In this document: in pieces, positions 8,144 to 20,205 of the stretch
How positions within the stretch are numbered: position 1 is the first letter of the stretch
Layout: every line of letters starts with the position of its first letter
NCBI GenBank assembly: GCA_005765155.1
Contig: VCCP01000002.1
Coordinates: 5,332,001-5,396,000 of the forward strand
Source of the DNA: Zelopaecilomyces penicillatus
Lineage: Eukaryota; Ascomycota; Sordariomycetes; Hypocreales; Pseudodiploosporaceae
DNA length: 64,000 bases
Direction of reading: 5' to 3'
The notes under the pieces: generated by a model
Database searches by the model: none
What the model was told of the DNA's origin: nothing
What the model saw: only the letters and a program-made list of their open reading frames with translations
Translations under genes and position numbers: made by a program

Positions 8144-9286
8144 ATGGCTTCCAGGTCGCGAGGGGTCAGTTCGCGGAGGGATTTAGGGTCACAGAAGCGC
8201 ACGAGAATCACGATACCTCTAGTTTCTAAGCCGCGAGACTACGTACCCGGAAGCGGACCGCCGCTACAACCCATACAATTGCTCCCGCCCCAGGATTCGA
8301 CTGCATACATCGTTGAGCGCGTCTTCCTGCCACCTGCTGGGTTAGCCGCTGACAACAAGCCATTGCCAAAGCGTATGACATACATAATAGGTTGGCACGA
8401 CCTCCCTGCAGCCAGACTGCTCGTACCGGCGATGCAGATCTTGGAATACGTCTCACCAATGGCGCTGGAGGAATGGGAATGGGAGCTAGAACAGAGTCTT
8501 GACGCAGAGCGACAGCAGTTGGAAGCGGAAGAGGAACAGCAGGCCGAGGCTGTTTCGAAGAAAAGAAAGAGGCAAGGGCCACCAGCACACAGCCAGATAG
8601 AGTCTGCCGCCGTGGCCGAGCCGGAGCAAGCAGCGCAGAAGAGAGGCCGAGGACGCCCTAGGAAAGGCGCCATGAGCCTCTCCACACCACAAAAGACAAG
8701 ACTAGAGGACTTTGAAGGGCTTTCGGACGAAGAGGAAAGCCCATCGAGACAAATCCAGCGGGAGGCGCTTGCGACTGTCGAGTTCATTGGGGATTCCGAG
8801 GAAGAATTGGACACTGAGGAGGAGGAGGAGGAGGAGGAGGAGGAGAAGCTTGTTGCTAGTTCTACGGTTCTTCCATCTAGACCTTTTATGGCGCAAATAC
8901 AAGAAACACGGCAAACATTTTTGGTACAGTCATTTGGGAAGAAGCTTGGAGTTTCCAAGGAAAATCCGAATCAAGCGTCACCATCATGGACGCAGCAGCG
9001 GAAAGTTGACCACACCGGGATGAATAGGGGGGCTTTCAAAACCGAACCTACAATGCAGAAACTTGGACAATCCATCAATCGTCAGGAAATCAAAAATGGG
9101 GTTGGGACTTCTAATAAGAAGGCTAGCAAAGCTACCAAAGCTGGAGTAGGCTGGCCACGGACCATTGTTGAGACACCAGTTCCACTTCCTCACCAGTTTA
9201 TGAATCTCTTCAACCGAGGCTCAACTGCCTCACCAGCTAGCTCTGTCAGGAAAAGTACTGCCAAAGTTCCATTGTTGGATGGCTGA
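8144..9286 (+). CDS. Chromo-like domain / AT-hook nuclear protein
   Basis: A 380-residue single-exon frame with ATG in a strong CACCATGG context. Residues about 53-117 resemble a divergent chromodomain: AYIVERVFLP, an insert, then MTYIIGWHDLP and an EYVSPMALEEWEWEL helix, echoing the YxVErIl...YLVKWkG...W pattern. A basic cluster KKRKR (139-143) could be a nuclear signal, and RGRGRPRKG (168-175) is an AT-hook that would bind the minor groove of AT-rich DNA. An acidic run of Glu (225-234) is encoded by a GAG microsatellite. The C-terminal half is low-complexity, Ser/Lys-rich. I infer a chromatin-associated protein; no catalytic domain is visible. It converges with the gene at 9389 with 102 bases between stops and has an AT-rich island 0.3 kb upstream. 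The chromodomain call rests on pattern only. Confidence 0.75.
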   Translation: MASRSRGVSSRRDLGSQKRTRITIPLVSKPRDYVPGSGPPLQPIQLLPPQDSTAYIVERVFLPPAGLAADNKPLPKRMTYIIGWHDLPAARLLVPAMQILEYVSPMALEEWEWELEQSLDAERQQLEAEEEQQAEAVSKKRKRQGPPAHSQIESAAVAEPEQAAQKRGRGRPRKGAMSLSTPQKTRLEDFEGLSDEEESPSRQIQREALATVEFIGDSEEELDTEEEEEEEEEEKLVASSTVLPSRPFMAQIQETRQTFLVQSFGKKLGVSKENPNQASPSWTQQRKVDHTGMNRGAFKTEPTMQKLGQSINRQEIKNGVGTSNKKASKATKAGVGWPRTIVETPVPLPHQFMNLFNRGSTASPASSVRKSTAKVPLLDG

Positions 9287-9388
9287 ACGAAACTATCACC
9301 CTTGCTGTCGAGCTCAATATTTACTACGCGCATTGAGAAAAAGATACCCTCTCAAACCTGCGCCTTAATAACCCCGCCAGACTTAATA

Positions 9389-11469
9389 TCAACATCCTGC
9401 TGCGCATTCCTTATCGCAGCGAGGAACTACCCAGGGTTCAAGACCCTGTTCCTTGGCTTTTTCGCGCCGATGTTTGGCCAGCATGCCATAGCTCTCTAGC
9501 TTGCGTAGATTGAGCAAGCCACGGGCTGCAAAGTGTTTATCCCACTCGTCCGCCCACTCAGGCTCATGGAGGGTGTTGGCCATGTGCAGCTTCAAGTCGT
9601 CTTCGGCGCTGATGCTCCATCCCCACTTGCGGCGTGCCAGGATAATGTCGCTACCGAGAATGCGAAAGGCCGTGTCTTTGTAGTTTCTGCGCTCTTCCAG
9701 GTAGTCGTCGACTTCATCCACGTCAATGTCGAACTGCTGGGCTAGGCGCTCTGCAGTTGAGGGTTGTGGAGGAAGGCTTGACTTGGGTACTGGGGCTTGA
9801 ATAGGCCGAGGGGAAAGACCTTGGAGCTCCATTGCAGATTTATATGCTGTGGGCCAGTAGTCATTGAATGGGGACTGATTCCATTCTTGTTCAAAGGCAT
9901 CAACCGAAATGAAGTCAATAACTCCATCACCACCACTGGTCTTCAGGGCTTCTAATGGCCGCTGGGTTAGATCTGGTTTAAAAGAGACTCCCACTATACC
10001 AGGTCCGCCACATATATCCATTAAAATATTATTATAGACTGATAGCCGCTGGATTCGATCGGCTTCGGCTAGATTGGTAAATTCGATGTGTAAATCGCCC
10101 GTGCCTTCTACATAGCCAGCATATGTGATATTTGGAGGCCCAATGACAGATAGAAAATACCACACTCCCCTTTTGGGGAAGTTGGAAAAGCTGAGAGCTT
10201 TCGTCTTTTCTTTTTCCAGTAGCCAATGATCGCGATTTGTCAGTTGGAAGGACGTCGTTGGGATCAACCACGCCTCAGCGATATATCTATCTGCATTGCG
10301 AGCTTGATAAACGAGTGACCATGAGCGAAGGAATTCTGCGTACTCAGCTGCCGACTTTGGGTAGACAAACTCGATGAGAGCGGTACTAGTTCCGGGTTTG
10401 CAGAACGGATTGCCATTGAGCATCATTGTGCGAACTGTGCCGCCAAAACCACATACCCCCTTGACGACCTGTGCGAGAGTGGCGTCAGGGGGCAAATTTT
10501 TGAGGATGACGCGCCGACTATTGAGCTCTGAAGATCCTTCATTGCTTGAAAGAGCGTTGTATATCTTGGGCTCCGACAGCGTTGTGATGTCTGCAAGGTA
10601 GTTTGGCACAAATTGGGGAGTGAGCGACGGCGTGTGCCCGAAAGAGAGGGCCTGTTCAGAGAAAAGTTCTTCTTCTGCATTCTCACTCCTGAATGAAGAA
10701 CCGGTATCTTCGTGGGTCGCCTCAACCTGATGTGTTTCTGCCCGTGGGTTATCTTTAACCACCGAAGTCGTGCTTGATGGGGGCTTTCAAAACGGTTAGA
10801 ATTGATCTCACAGAAATAGGGTCGGGGGCTGTGATGATGAAGATGAATGGGAGAAAACAGGGATAACTCAAATAGAACTAAACTAATGAGAAGAAAAAGA
10901 CGACGGAAGTGAATGTACTGACTCTTTCTGTCGAATATGAATGGCCAAAAGCCCTGGTGTGGCGAACGACCGTGATTGTGCCCTCAATTGAACGCTGTAA
11001 ACCACAAACGGCCTCATAAATAGCTCGACTTGCAATATTGAGAGGCGATGAGTAATCGAAGTCAACAAGCTGCTCAACTTTGATCTAGAGTTGAATCATG
11101 ATTAGCTGACTCCCGTAGTGTTTCTAACTATCTGACCAAACTCACTGCTCTGTTCGAAGCGGTTTCAAGCGAATGAAGCCCATTATACAAGGAATCTTCG
11201 ATGTCTTTTAACAAATTCACCAAGTTTTCTTCCAAGTTACAACGATTTTGGATCTCTGGTGGCGGTGCTGATGAATGAACCTTTGGCGTATGGCTAGATG
11301 CCTTGCTCCTAGATGTAACAGAGGTGATCGCATGCTCAGGAGCATCGTCCCAATGATCAAGAGGATTCGGAAGCTCTTGGCTGCTCAGCATGTCATTGTA
11401 CAGAGAGCTCAAGTCACTAGTATCTTCCAAGCACGTGGATTCCTCTTCGTCTTTGCGTTGGTCAGCCAT
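9389..11469 (-). CDS. RRM-like domain protein, three exons
   Basis: Read on the minus strand as exons 11469-11146, 11084-10923 and 10783-9389, giving 626 residues. Intron 1 (61 nt) has GTGAGT...CTAG with a GCTAATC branch site; intron 2 (139 nt) has GTCAGT...AAAG with TCTAACC; both are phase 0 and the joined frame is open throughout. The central part has an RRM-like fold: RRVILKNLPPDATLAQVV (RNP2-like strand and first helix), then TMMLNG and STALIEFVYPKSAAEYAEFL (RNP1-like strand and second helix). Further on, GPPNITYAGYVEGTGDLHIEFTN may be a second half-conserved RRM. The C terminus (ERLAQQFDIDVDEVDDYLEE...) is helical and charged. The N-terminal exon is Ser/Glu-rich. It probably binds RNA, but I do not recognise a named orthologue; exon 2 is supported by frame and splice sites only. 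Confidence 0.75.
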
Positions 11470-14125
11470 GGTGTAAGGATACGTAGCAAAGATTCTCTAT
11501 AAGGGGGCATAAGAAAGGCTGAAGAAGAAGATGTGTAGGCAACAATCCAAGCAAAGAGATACGAGTAAAAGAAGATGATGATGAGAAAGGAAAGGAAGTG
11601 TATTGGTGTATTGAAAGAAGTGATGCATTAAATAGGCGCGAAGAGCTGTAACATTCAGTATGCGGTGTGTTGCGCGAGAGAAGATTAGGAGCTGGCAGTG
11701 CCGTTTGGTGAAGGCGGTTTGGTGGCAGCAGGACAGCATCACCAGCCTAGAGAGAGATCTTGGGGAGTGAATGCACAGAGGCCTGAAAGAAACACGACTG
11801 CACTAAGAGAAATAAAAAATGGAGTAGAAAAACAGTAAATGTGAATTAGCATTTGATTTGAAGATATTGTTATGTAGATAGCAATAACCCCCCCGAGAGA
11901 GCTTGACAGAGAGATGCGTGCAAAGAGATGCCGTTAGAGCAGGCCAAACCATATGGATGGTACGCATGCAAATACAATACCATCTCCTCTCCAGAAGGAC
12001 AACATTTTTGCATATTAAATTTACCTTCAAGCAACGTAGGTACGAACCAGTTCATGCAAGAGGCACTTCTCTGCTATAGGGAGTCTCGTTGTACGTCTAG
12101 CAACCAAGCTATATGAAATTCAACGTGAGTATGTACGCCCAAGTGCCTTTCCTCGTATATTAATTACTGGCGTGGATGGGAATAAGTAGGACGTGATATC
12201 AAGTGCTGACAAGCCAAACTCTCACAGATGAGATATTCAACGCTTTCCATCAAGTAATCCATCAAGGGAGAGAGGTCCAGCACATGGACAAGGATCCTCC
12301 CCCTCTCTCATAGTCACTTTCACGTTCAACGAGGCATGGAAAGCAGAATATTTACCCGCCGCACACTCAGGGAACCAAGGACGTAATGCTTCTGCTATTT
12401 CCATGTACATGTTCTATTCCGAGCACATCCGACCGGCGGGATTGCCCATCCGACACGCCACAACGAGGAAGACATGTCTCGTCAGATTCGACAATGTGAA
12501 TATCATGTCTCGGATCCGGCACATGACGCGCCATTGTCATAGCAAGCTTAGCGTAGGTAGCAAGGTATGTTGCCATGACAAGAAAGACTGTTCATAGTAC
12601 TCCGGACTGTGGATTCGTGAAAAGTCCAATTATTGGAAGCGGAGACGATGGAACAATCGGCATGTCGTGAGGTCAGGGTTGCAGCGAACAATTCGTAGCA
12701 GATGGAGTCTTGGTGGAGTTGAAACGTTTCCCCAGAGAAAAAAAGTGGAGGACGAGCGCTCAAATAATGGATTGATAAATAAAAAACCGTCGCGAATCCG
12801 CAATGCCAATGCCGACGGTACTCCGAGCCAACGCCGGGAGCGGGTAATCGTCAGAGAGAGGACAGCAACTGAAGGGAGGAAAGCTGGAAGCTGCTTGACT
12901 GGGTGGCAAGGTCGGATAGGTAAGCGATCGATCGAATTGTTGGAATAATACGGGTAATTATCGATGTCATCCGAGAGTCAAGCCAACCTCTGGGTTCAGC
13001 ACCCTGCGGAGAGCCCCAAACAGGCAATTACAGCGCATGGCGCAGGGCGGGTGTGCACCTGAGTGCCTCTCAGCAGTCGGGTGTGCTACCTGTTATTATT
13101 ACCTACCTTTGTGGCACAGCAGATTTGTCCACCAGGAGACTGCCGCTCTCCGACGGTCGAACAATCTGAGGGGGGTTCGTACCAAGCAGCGGAGGCTGCG
13201 TCCGGCAAATGGGAGACTGGATTTGTCAGGTTTACCCCAGGTTGGCCTATATTCCCATCCATCCAGCACAGTTGGTGTGCTGCATGGCGTTGCACCAAGC
13301 CTTGCTGTCACTGGCTGTCAGGCTTGGCAGTTGGGCGCTGCGGGTATAAACGTTTGTTGCGATCGCCTGTATTTCCGGGCACACCTGTTCTGGAAGAAGG
13401 CGCTGTATTTCGGTTCCCAAGGGCGTTCCGCTGATGATGACAAGGTGGGCACATAGGAGTTAGCACCCAGTGATGACACCGCTATAATAGTACCTAGTTC
13501 TAGTGCTGTACTGGTAGTAGAGCGCGTTTAGCTGGTATATTTTCCGTGCCACAGGCTGGGCGGTGATTTGCAGATGCCCCTTATCTTAGGCGAAACAGGT
13601 ACTTACGGAACCCCAACCCAGCCCACTGCAGCGGAAATTTAGCCCCCTAGTGGCTCCAATGCACGGCACGCCTTGCACACCGTCCCTAAGCATCTTTACG
13701 TCTGTGGCCCCCCCAAGCCCCCGTCGCGACACACAACTCTTCACCCGCCATGTGTCAACGTTATCCGTGCGGTTCATGAATCTCCGCGGCGAGAGGAGAA
13801 GTCGCCGCAGGAATCCATTTCCAAAAGTTGTTGTTATTACTGCCCTTCTACTTCGTCATTTTGCATTTGTTTCTCCATCTGGTGCTTTGACAGGCAACGG
13901 CCCCCATCCGTCCGGACACACCCATCCATCCATGCCAACGGCTACTTGCATCATTGCCGACCCGACGACGTCAGTCGATTAAAATGTCACCCGGAGCCTG
14001 CCGCTCACCCTCTTCTTCCTCGTCCTTCTCCTCTTTTTCACATCTCCCAACGACGTATCGTCTCCTTCTTCCTTGAGGCTTTCGTTGGCCACGCAAGCGG
14101 TGCGTGTCGCCAGAGTCTCTGCAAC
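11470..14125. other. Intergenic region between divergent genes
   Basis: No supported gene in 2.66 kb between the minus-strand gene ending its 5' side at 11469 and the plus-strand gene starting at 14126. Open frames such as 13037-13456 and 12667-12948 have no family resemblance and unordered composition. 13900-14100 is a C/T-rich stretch consistent with the promoter and leader of the HPP gene. Confidence 0.6.
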
Positions 14126-15153
14126 ATGTCGGCGTATAAATCATGGAGCTTCGACATTGATCGATATCTGAATCCCTTCATTCCCGCTCCGCCATGGCGC
14201 CAGCTGCCGACCTTTGTCTCCAGATGGTTCGGATATCGAAAGGATAAGCCCGCTGCCACGGGCAATCTGATGCCCATTTTCTGGGCCTTTATCGGCATTT
14301 TCTTCTCCATCGCCACCATCGAGGCCGTGTCTAGCCATATTCCGTCATTCCATGATCATGGCGCGCCGCTGATCGTTGGCAGTTTTGTGAGTATACCGCC
14401 AAATACAGATGATATACTTCCTGTGAGAAAACAACAGCTAATAACATAATTGCCTGTTAGGGTGCGGCTGCCGTGCTTGAATTCTATGCCATTGAATCGC
14501 CCTTGGCGCAACCGCGCAACGCCATTGGCGGTCAAATCATCGCGTCAGTTATTGGAGTCGCGATTGGCAAGCTCTTTCTCCTCCACGACAACTTCGAAGA
14601 CATCAAATGGTGGGGCGGTGCTCTGTCCTGTGCGGCAGCGACATCATTAATGGCCCTGACGAAGACCGTTCACCCCCCCGCCGGCGCGACAGCCTTATTG
14701 GCCGTGGTGGACGGTGGCCTAATCAAGATTGGCTGGTTCCTCATACCTGTTGTGATGCTCGGATGCGGTCTTATGCTTGCTGTCGCCCTTCTTATCAATA
14801 ACATAGAGCGCCGCTTTCCTATATATTGGTGGACACCCGAAGATTTGCGACAAGTACGGCCCATGTTCCTACGCAGGCAATCAAGTTCGAAAACCGAGGC
14901 GGGAACCGCGACTGGTGCAGCCGCTTCATCGAACAGAACAGTGCAGCCCAGTGGAGAGGAGGAAACAAAAGAGGACAGAGATGACACAGATATCGAGGCC
15001 AATAATAACGAGGTACTGGCCGAGGAAGCCAGGGAAGACGCTAGACATGCTGGACAGGTCATCATCAAGCCAGGCCAGGTTATTGTGCCGGAGCACATGT
15101 TTCTCACACAAGAAGAGAAGCAGCTTCTAGAAACGCTGAGCAAGCGGCTATGA
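14126..15153 (+). CDS. HPP-family integral membrane protein, two exons
   Basis: Exons 14126-14386 and 14461-15153 give 317 residues; the 74-nt phase-0 intron has GTGAGT...TTAG with a GCTAATAAC branch region. The HPP family is named after a His-Pro-Pro motif in the membrane domain, seen here as TVHPPAGATALLA with HPP at about residues 158-160. Four hydrophobic segments are visible: about 50-70 (IFWAFIGIFFSIATIEAV), 80-97, 108-128 (IIASVIGVAIGKLFLL) and 170-195 (IGWFLIPVVMLGCGLMLAV). The C-terminal 100 residues are hydrophilic and Glu-rich and probably cytosolic. Bacterial and plastid relatives have been linked to nitrite transport; the role of fungal members is not established. The frame is open upstream to 13673, but the first ATG with a sensible N terminus is 14126. 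Confidence 0.9.
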
Positions 15154-16910
15154 GGCAGCAGAAATAGCTCAGTCAACTCGACTCTATTTTGCACATGACG
15201 AAGTCGTCAAGGACGTTTGTCGTCCTCTGTGCCTACTTTCTATATACCCGCTGTGTCATACCAAGCAGTGCCAGAGTGGCTGCTGCCATGCCGATTTAAA
15301 GAGCATCACAGCTGCCCTTTCCGGAATTGGATCCCTACAGATGACTCGTCAGTCAATTGGTCGATGTAGTTGGAATGACTGCCAGATATTGTCTTGGTGG
15401 TGGCATCTCCAATCTGCCTTTGATATCATAGGTGACCTTACTCTACTAAGTATGTCACCACGGCGACGAGTGCTGCAGGCTGAGTGTCATTGACGGCACT
15501 CTCCACCTAATTCACATATTGCGGCTTGTTGACGGTCTATTACACTTACTTAATGAGCATATGAGATGGATATTCCCAGGGATAGGCATGTATATATCGC
15601 GTGTCGGATACCATTACTAGGAGGGGCCATTTAGCTATAGAAGATAGATTTAATTGAGCATCTGGTCTTATGCATTGGAAAATTGTCTAGACGGCCATGG
15701 GGCTTTGCGTCCCATTGACATATAAATCCTAATGGAGCACAATTGGCGGCACGAGTCAGTATTTTGCACAAACGGAAAGCAAAGAGTTTCCTGTATCGGA
15801 TTTGTATCTTGCTCATGAGATGGCATGGGACAGACGACGGACAAATAAGTCCCTTTCCAAAAGCGCGATCGTAATTGAAAAGTTTGAAGCACAAGGCTGA
15901 CTTGATGAGCTGGTCCATACCTCTTCCAGACATTAGATTCGAAGCCAAGACCTAGTATAAACGCCATGGCCTTGACTCTTTCCCATATCTTCTAGGTAAC
16001 ATTATGCTTGTTCTATGGGGCGTAGCATTGGAATATAAATCTAGTTGCTCAATGTAAGAAGTACAGAGTAGAGAGAATGAAAAACAGAATATAGAAAATA
16101 ATTGGAGTTATGGTACGTAAGCGATGCAAAACGCTACCCTGTAGCTTAAAGCTGGATTTGAGGGGATCTCTGATTGTTTCTATCTATCAGCCTTACCATC
16201 GATAATCCACTAAAGATATTAGTGGTTGCGCCCCGCATGCCCTGCAGGCTATAATTACGCCACGAGCACACTGTAATAACTTCCACGACAGGGGAAGGAG
16301 AGCTGAGTGATAGATAGCCTCAGTGGAGAGCTTCAATCAGGGTGGGTACACACACTCTAGGTCCACAATGCTTCTTCTACACCCGACTTCTCCCTTCTTT
16401 CTTCTTCCATCCCAACATGATCCATGAACCAACCATCCAAGGACAACCATATTAGAAGATATGAAAACGACCCATTCTGTCCGATTCTAGCTGTATCTCG
16501 CGAGAAAACGCTCTCGTGGTGGAGAGTTCAAGTGCATACATGCAATGACCCCCGCACGCCAAAAAGCTGCAGCGAATGGCAGCGGAGAGAACCATGAACG
16601 AGTTGCGTGTATAGTGTGTCGATGGCGTCCAACATCCAACATGGGGTTATTGCATCAACCGTCTTTTGCTGCCCGTCTGAGTCACCCCGGCGTCTGCGCA
16701 GCCACAAGTCAGGCTCCCATGCGCCAGTTTCGACTATGACCTTGCAGGCCAAAACAGTCTACCAACAGAGCAGAGCCGCAAGACGTACGACATAAAGCCA
16801 TGGGCTTAGCCCCTCCTCTATTCGCTATCCTGCTCTGTTTCTGCAACCGGCATCACCAAAACTGTCGTCTGTTCAGCTGACTCCGGCTAAACTGGCCCAT
16901 CCCATCCAAC
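15154..16910. other. Intergenic region
   Basis: 1.76 kb with no supported gene. It should hold the 3' end of the HPP transcript on the left and the promoter of the DUF2828 gene on the right. Small open frames on both strands have no recognisable motifs. Confidence 0.6.
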
Positions 16911-19538
16911 ATGGCATCATCCGAGCAACAGAGCGGGGAGCCATGGTTCCTCAAAACGTCATATCCTGTTTTGGTCCCCGCACACGAGGCCCTCACATTG
17001 TCAAATGCCGAGTTTGACAATTTTATCGCAGAGGAGCTTGGTCGCCCAGTTGACACTGTCTTGTTGGAAAAGTCCGAGCCAGAGCTGGTCCAGGCCATGA
17101 GCGACGTTACCTCTGATACCGAAACCTTCACGTTGGTCAGCGAGTCCAGCTCCACCGAGATTAGAGACGCCTTAGCTGCTGCCAGAATCACAGAAGATGT
17201 GGAAATGAAAGATGAATCCAACTTAGAAACAAAGATTCCCGAAGCTGATGCCCCTGCTGCTGGCCCGTTCATGAAGGCTCTTTTGGAGCCCTCTCGAACA
17301 CCCACTCCTCCAAACATGGACAACAAGATGCTGACTGAGAATGACGACCTTGCCCACCGCTCTACGAATAGCCCCCTTGTTGATCTTTTCTTTGAGCTCG
17401 AGGAAGCTGTCTCTGGCCCTCGTCTGCGGGAACTTCTTGATGGTGCCTGGGCTGCTGACCCCTTAGCTACGCTCAAGATCATCTTCAATGCGCGCTCTAT
17501 CCACCTGGGTAAGAGCTCCAAAAACATCTTCTACCGTGCTGCAGGATGGCTTGCGCAGAACCACCCTCTCACATTGGTTGCCAATCTTCGATGGCTGAGC
17601 CGGCCTGTTATCGAAAAAAAGGCCAAGAAGGAGGGTGAAGATGATCTGGTTATTGTGGAGAGTGAGTTAGATGAGGAGGATCTCCGCCGCTATGATGTCA
17701 AGTACGGAGTCTCCCATGGCTACTGGAAGGACCTCCTGAATCTGCTCGTGTTGGCAGTAAACAAAAAACTTGACGTTCTCTCGAATCCCCGAGATGTACT
17801 AAATGTCGAAAATGGTATCATAAAGCACAAAGCCATGCAGAGGCGGTACGAGAAGTCGGAACCCAGAGGGGCAATGAGGGGTGGCCGGGGACGCGGCGCT
17901 ATGGCACGTCAAAAAGTAGCTCGTCGCAGTAAGATACAGGAGAAGCCAATGCCTCATGCTCTCGAAGAGAAGACAGTCCACATCGGTAACCACCAGACTG
18001 CCAAGAAACTCGCTCTCAATAGACATAAAGATGTCGTTGCTTTCAAATTCTACAACGACAAACTCTACCGTGTTTTACATTTGGCCATTGCGAGGCTATT
18101 TGCTGAGCAGCTTCAGTCTGATCTGACTGCTCTTCACGGTACTGATGCCAAAGCCAAGAAGGCCATTTCACTATGTGGCAAATGGGCTCCCTCTCACGGC
18201 CATTCTCATGATAGACAGACAACCATCATCAGCTCCATCGCCGAGATCATGTACCCTCGCGAGTCTTTGGATGACACCCTGTCACCCTCAGATACTCGAG
18301 AGACGTATCTGCGCCATGCTCGTGAGCGATACCGCAAGGACGTGTCTGCGCTTCGCAAGCACATGGATGTTGTGGAGCGCGATATATCAGCAAAGACATT
18401 TTCAAACATACATTACGACCGTGTTCCTTCTCAAGCGCTTCAAAATTACACCAGGCTGTTTATTACCAAAGATTTTGAACGTTTTGAGAGTTATATTGAC
18501 CGTCTCGCAGAGGGGAAGGCTAAGATATCTGGAGCGACATTATTTCTTTCAGTCTTAGTGCGGAAGGCTCGCATGTCGAATGCCCTCACCCTTAACCGAA
18601 ATCACATGATGTTAATGAGTCCTAATGATATTGTGGAGAGAAAGATGAAGGAAATGGAGGCGAAGGTGGCTGACGGTCAGTGGAGCAGCCTTGTTCAACG
18701 CATCAAGGACTCTGGGACCCTTTCCTCAAGCATTGCCGTTTGCGATGTTTCCGGCAGCATGAGCCACCCAACATTCTCCGACGGGACTTGCCCTATGGAT
18801 TCGGCAATTGGTCTTTCGCTTCTCGTAGCCGAGGTTACAGAGCCACCGTTTGGCGGCGCTTTCATAACATTCAGCGCCACGCCCGAGGTTGTGCAAGTGA
18901 AAGTTGAAGAAAGCTTCACCTCAAAAGTATCGAAATTTATAGAATACGGCTGGGGGTACAGTACAGATTTCGTGGCTACGTTTGAAAAACTCATTCTCCC
19001 CATGGCTGTTAAGAATAAGGTGAAGCAGGAAGATATGGTCAAGCGAGTCTTTGTGTTCAGCGACATGCAGTTTGATGAAGCCGAGATAACGGGAAATGAA
19101 GACAAGTGGAGCACGTCATATGAGAGAATTGAGAAAAAGTTCAAGGAGGCCGGGTATGATATGCCTGAGCTCATTTTCTGGAACTTGGCTGGTGGTAGGG
19201 CAGGCTATGGAGGTCAATCAGATGGGGATCCGGTAGCCCCCAAGCCTGTGCTGGCATCGCAGAATGGCACCAGTCTGGTGAGCGGGTACTCCCAGGCACT
19301 GATGAAGGCTTTTATGGATAATGGATCGTTTGAGGACCCCGAAGATGAAGAAGATGAGTCAGAAGAAGAAGCGGAAGAGGAGCCGACCAAGGAAACCGAA
19401 GATGACGATGCCGTGGTTGTGATGAAGGATGATTCCGTGAAGCCTGAGAAGAAGAATAAGGACAAGAAGAATCCCCTTGTGACTTTGAAAAGGGTCATTG
19501 GACACAAGGCATACAATATGTTGAAGGTGGTGGATTGA
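16911..19538 (+). CDS. DUF2828 / von Willebrand A-like protein
   Basis: A single-exon frame of 875 residues. It matches the architecture of fungal DUF2828 proteins, which resemble TROVE-plus-vWA proteins: an N-terminal helical region (from PLVDLFFELEEAVSGPRLRELL, about 145 on) with long HEAT-like helices, a basic Gly/Arg patch RGGRGRGAM near 325, and a C-terminal vWA-like domain. The vWA MIDAS metal site is clear: AVCDVSGSMS with Asp612, Ser614 and Ser616 (DxSxS), followed by GGAFITFSATPE and later RVFVFSDMQFDEA, the second metal-contact strand. A Glu/Asp-rich tail (about 805-850) ends with a lysine-rich stretch. TROVE relatives bind small RNAs; the fungal function is unknown, so an RNA-protein role is only inferred. 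No truncation is seen. Confidence 0.92.
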   Translation: MASSEQQSGEPWFLKTSYPVLVPAHEALTLSNAEFDNFIAEELGRPVDTVLLEKSEPELVQAMSDVTSDTETFTLVSESSSTEIRDALAAARITEDVEMKDESNLETKIPEADAPAAGPFMKALLEPSRTPTPPNMDNKMLTENDDLAHRSTNSPLVDLFFELEEAVSGPRLRELLDGAWAADPLATLKIIFNARSIHLGKSSKNIFYRAAGWLAQNHPLTLVANLRWLSRPVIEKKAKKEGEDDLVIVESELDEEDLRRYDVKYGVSHGYWKDLLNLLVLAVNKKLDVLSNPRDVLNVENGIIKHKAMQRRYEKSEPRGAMRGGRGRGAMARQKVARRSKIQEKPMPHALEEKTVHIGNHQTAKKLALNRHKDVVAFKFYNDKLYRVLHLAIARLFAEQLQSDLTALHGTDAKAKKAISLCGKWAPSHGHSHDRQTTIISSIAEIMYPRESLDDTLSPSDTRETYLRHARERYRKDVSALRKHMDVVERDISAKTFSNIHYDRVPSQALQNYTRLFITKDFERFESYIDRLAEGKAKISGATLFLSVLVRKARMSNALTLNRNHMMLMSPNDIVERKMKEMEAKVADGQWSSLVQRIKDSGTLSSSIAVCDVSGSMSHPTFSDGTCPMDSAIGLSLLVAEVTEPPFGGAFITFSATPEVVQVKVEESFTSKVSKFIEYGWGYSTDFVATFEKLILPMAVKNKVKQEDMVKRVFVFSDMQFDEAEITGNEDKWSTSYERIEKKFKEAGYDMPELIFWNLAGGRAGYGGQSDGDPVAPKPVLASQNGTSLVSGYSQALMKAFMDNGSFEDPEDEEDESEEEAEEEPTKETEDDDAVVVMKDDSVKPEKKNKDKKNPLVTLKRVIGHKAYNMLKVVD

Positions 19539-20205
19539 AGGATGTCTTGGTTAGTAAGATGGGAGACAGACAGTACATATTTCAGAGGCTTGATCTTGGC
19601 GTTGACTATTCTTATCACTACATATTTACCCCCGTAATGAGAGGCGAATTTGAAATTTTTTGGCAGTTGTTCTTTCTTGACCAAACGAATGTGTTGCACA
19701 TGTATTATTACCCATGGGCTTGGTGAGATATTGCGATCGTCTGGAGCAGGTTGACTTTAGGTCGGTCGTTAAAATGCACTAACAAAACAAACCAGGATAT
19801 ATGCATTACTTGATCCCATGTGCGATTTTGCACTTGCAATATGGATTTTACTTTATTTTAATTTACTTGTATGTATAATGTGAACTTGATGGTACGGACC
19901 GTAGTTTTGGTATTTTTGTCTTCCTCCCAACACCCAAGAGTTCTCATGTTTCGAGTTCGCCACTTGGAATGACGTCAATATCGCATGTTCAGTCAACGAC
20001 ACACCGTACCACACAACGCCATCTGATGGGCTACGCAATCAAAACACAATCGCTGACCTCCCCCAAAAGAGACTGGAAAAGTAAACAGAAGAGCAAAAAC
20101 AAAAGGGTTTCCGAGACGTGGGATATACGACGAAAAAGGGTAAGAAGGCCAGCAGACGGTGTCTAAACTACTTCAACAGCTCGGCAGTGACACAAAGAAC
20201 CAAGG
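19539..20205. other. Intergenic region
   Basis: 0.67 kb between two plus-strand genes. AT-rich 3' flank on the left (19780-19880). No gene or clear motif. Confidence 0.5.

Noticed and set aside
8239..8958. 239-codon minus-strand open frame
   Set aside because: Antisense shadow of the chromo-like gene, Ser-rich because it reads the opposite strand of Glu/GAG-rich sequence.
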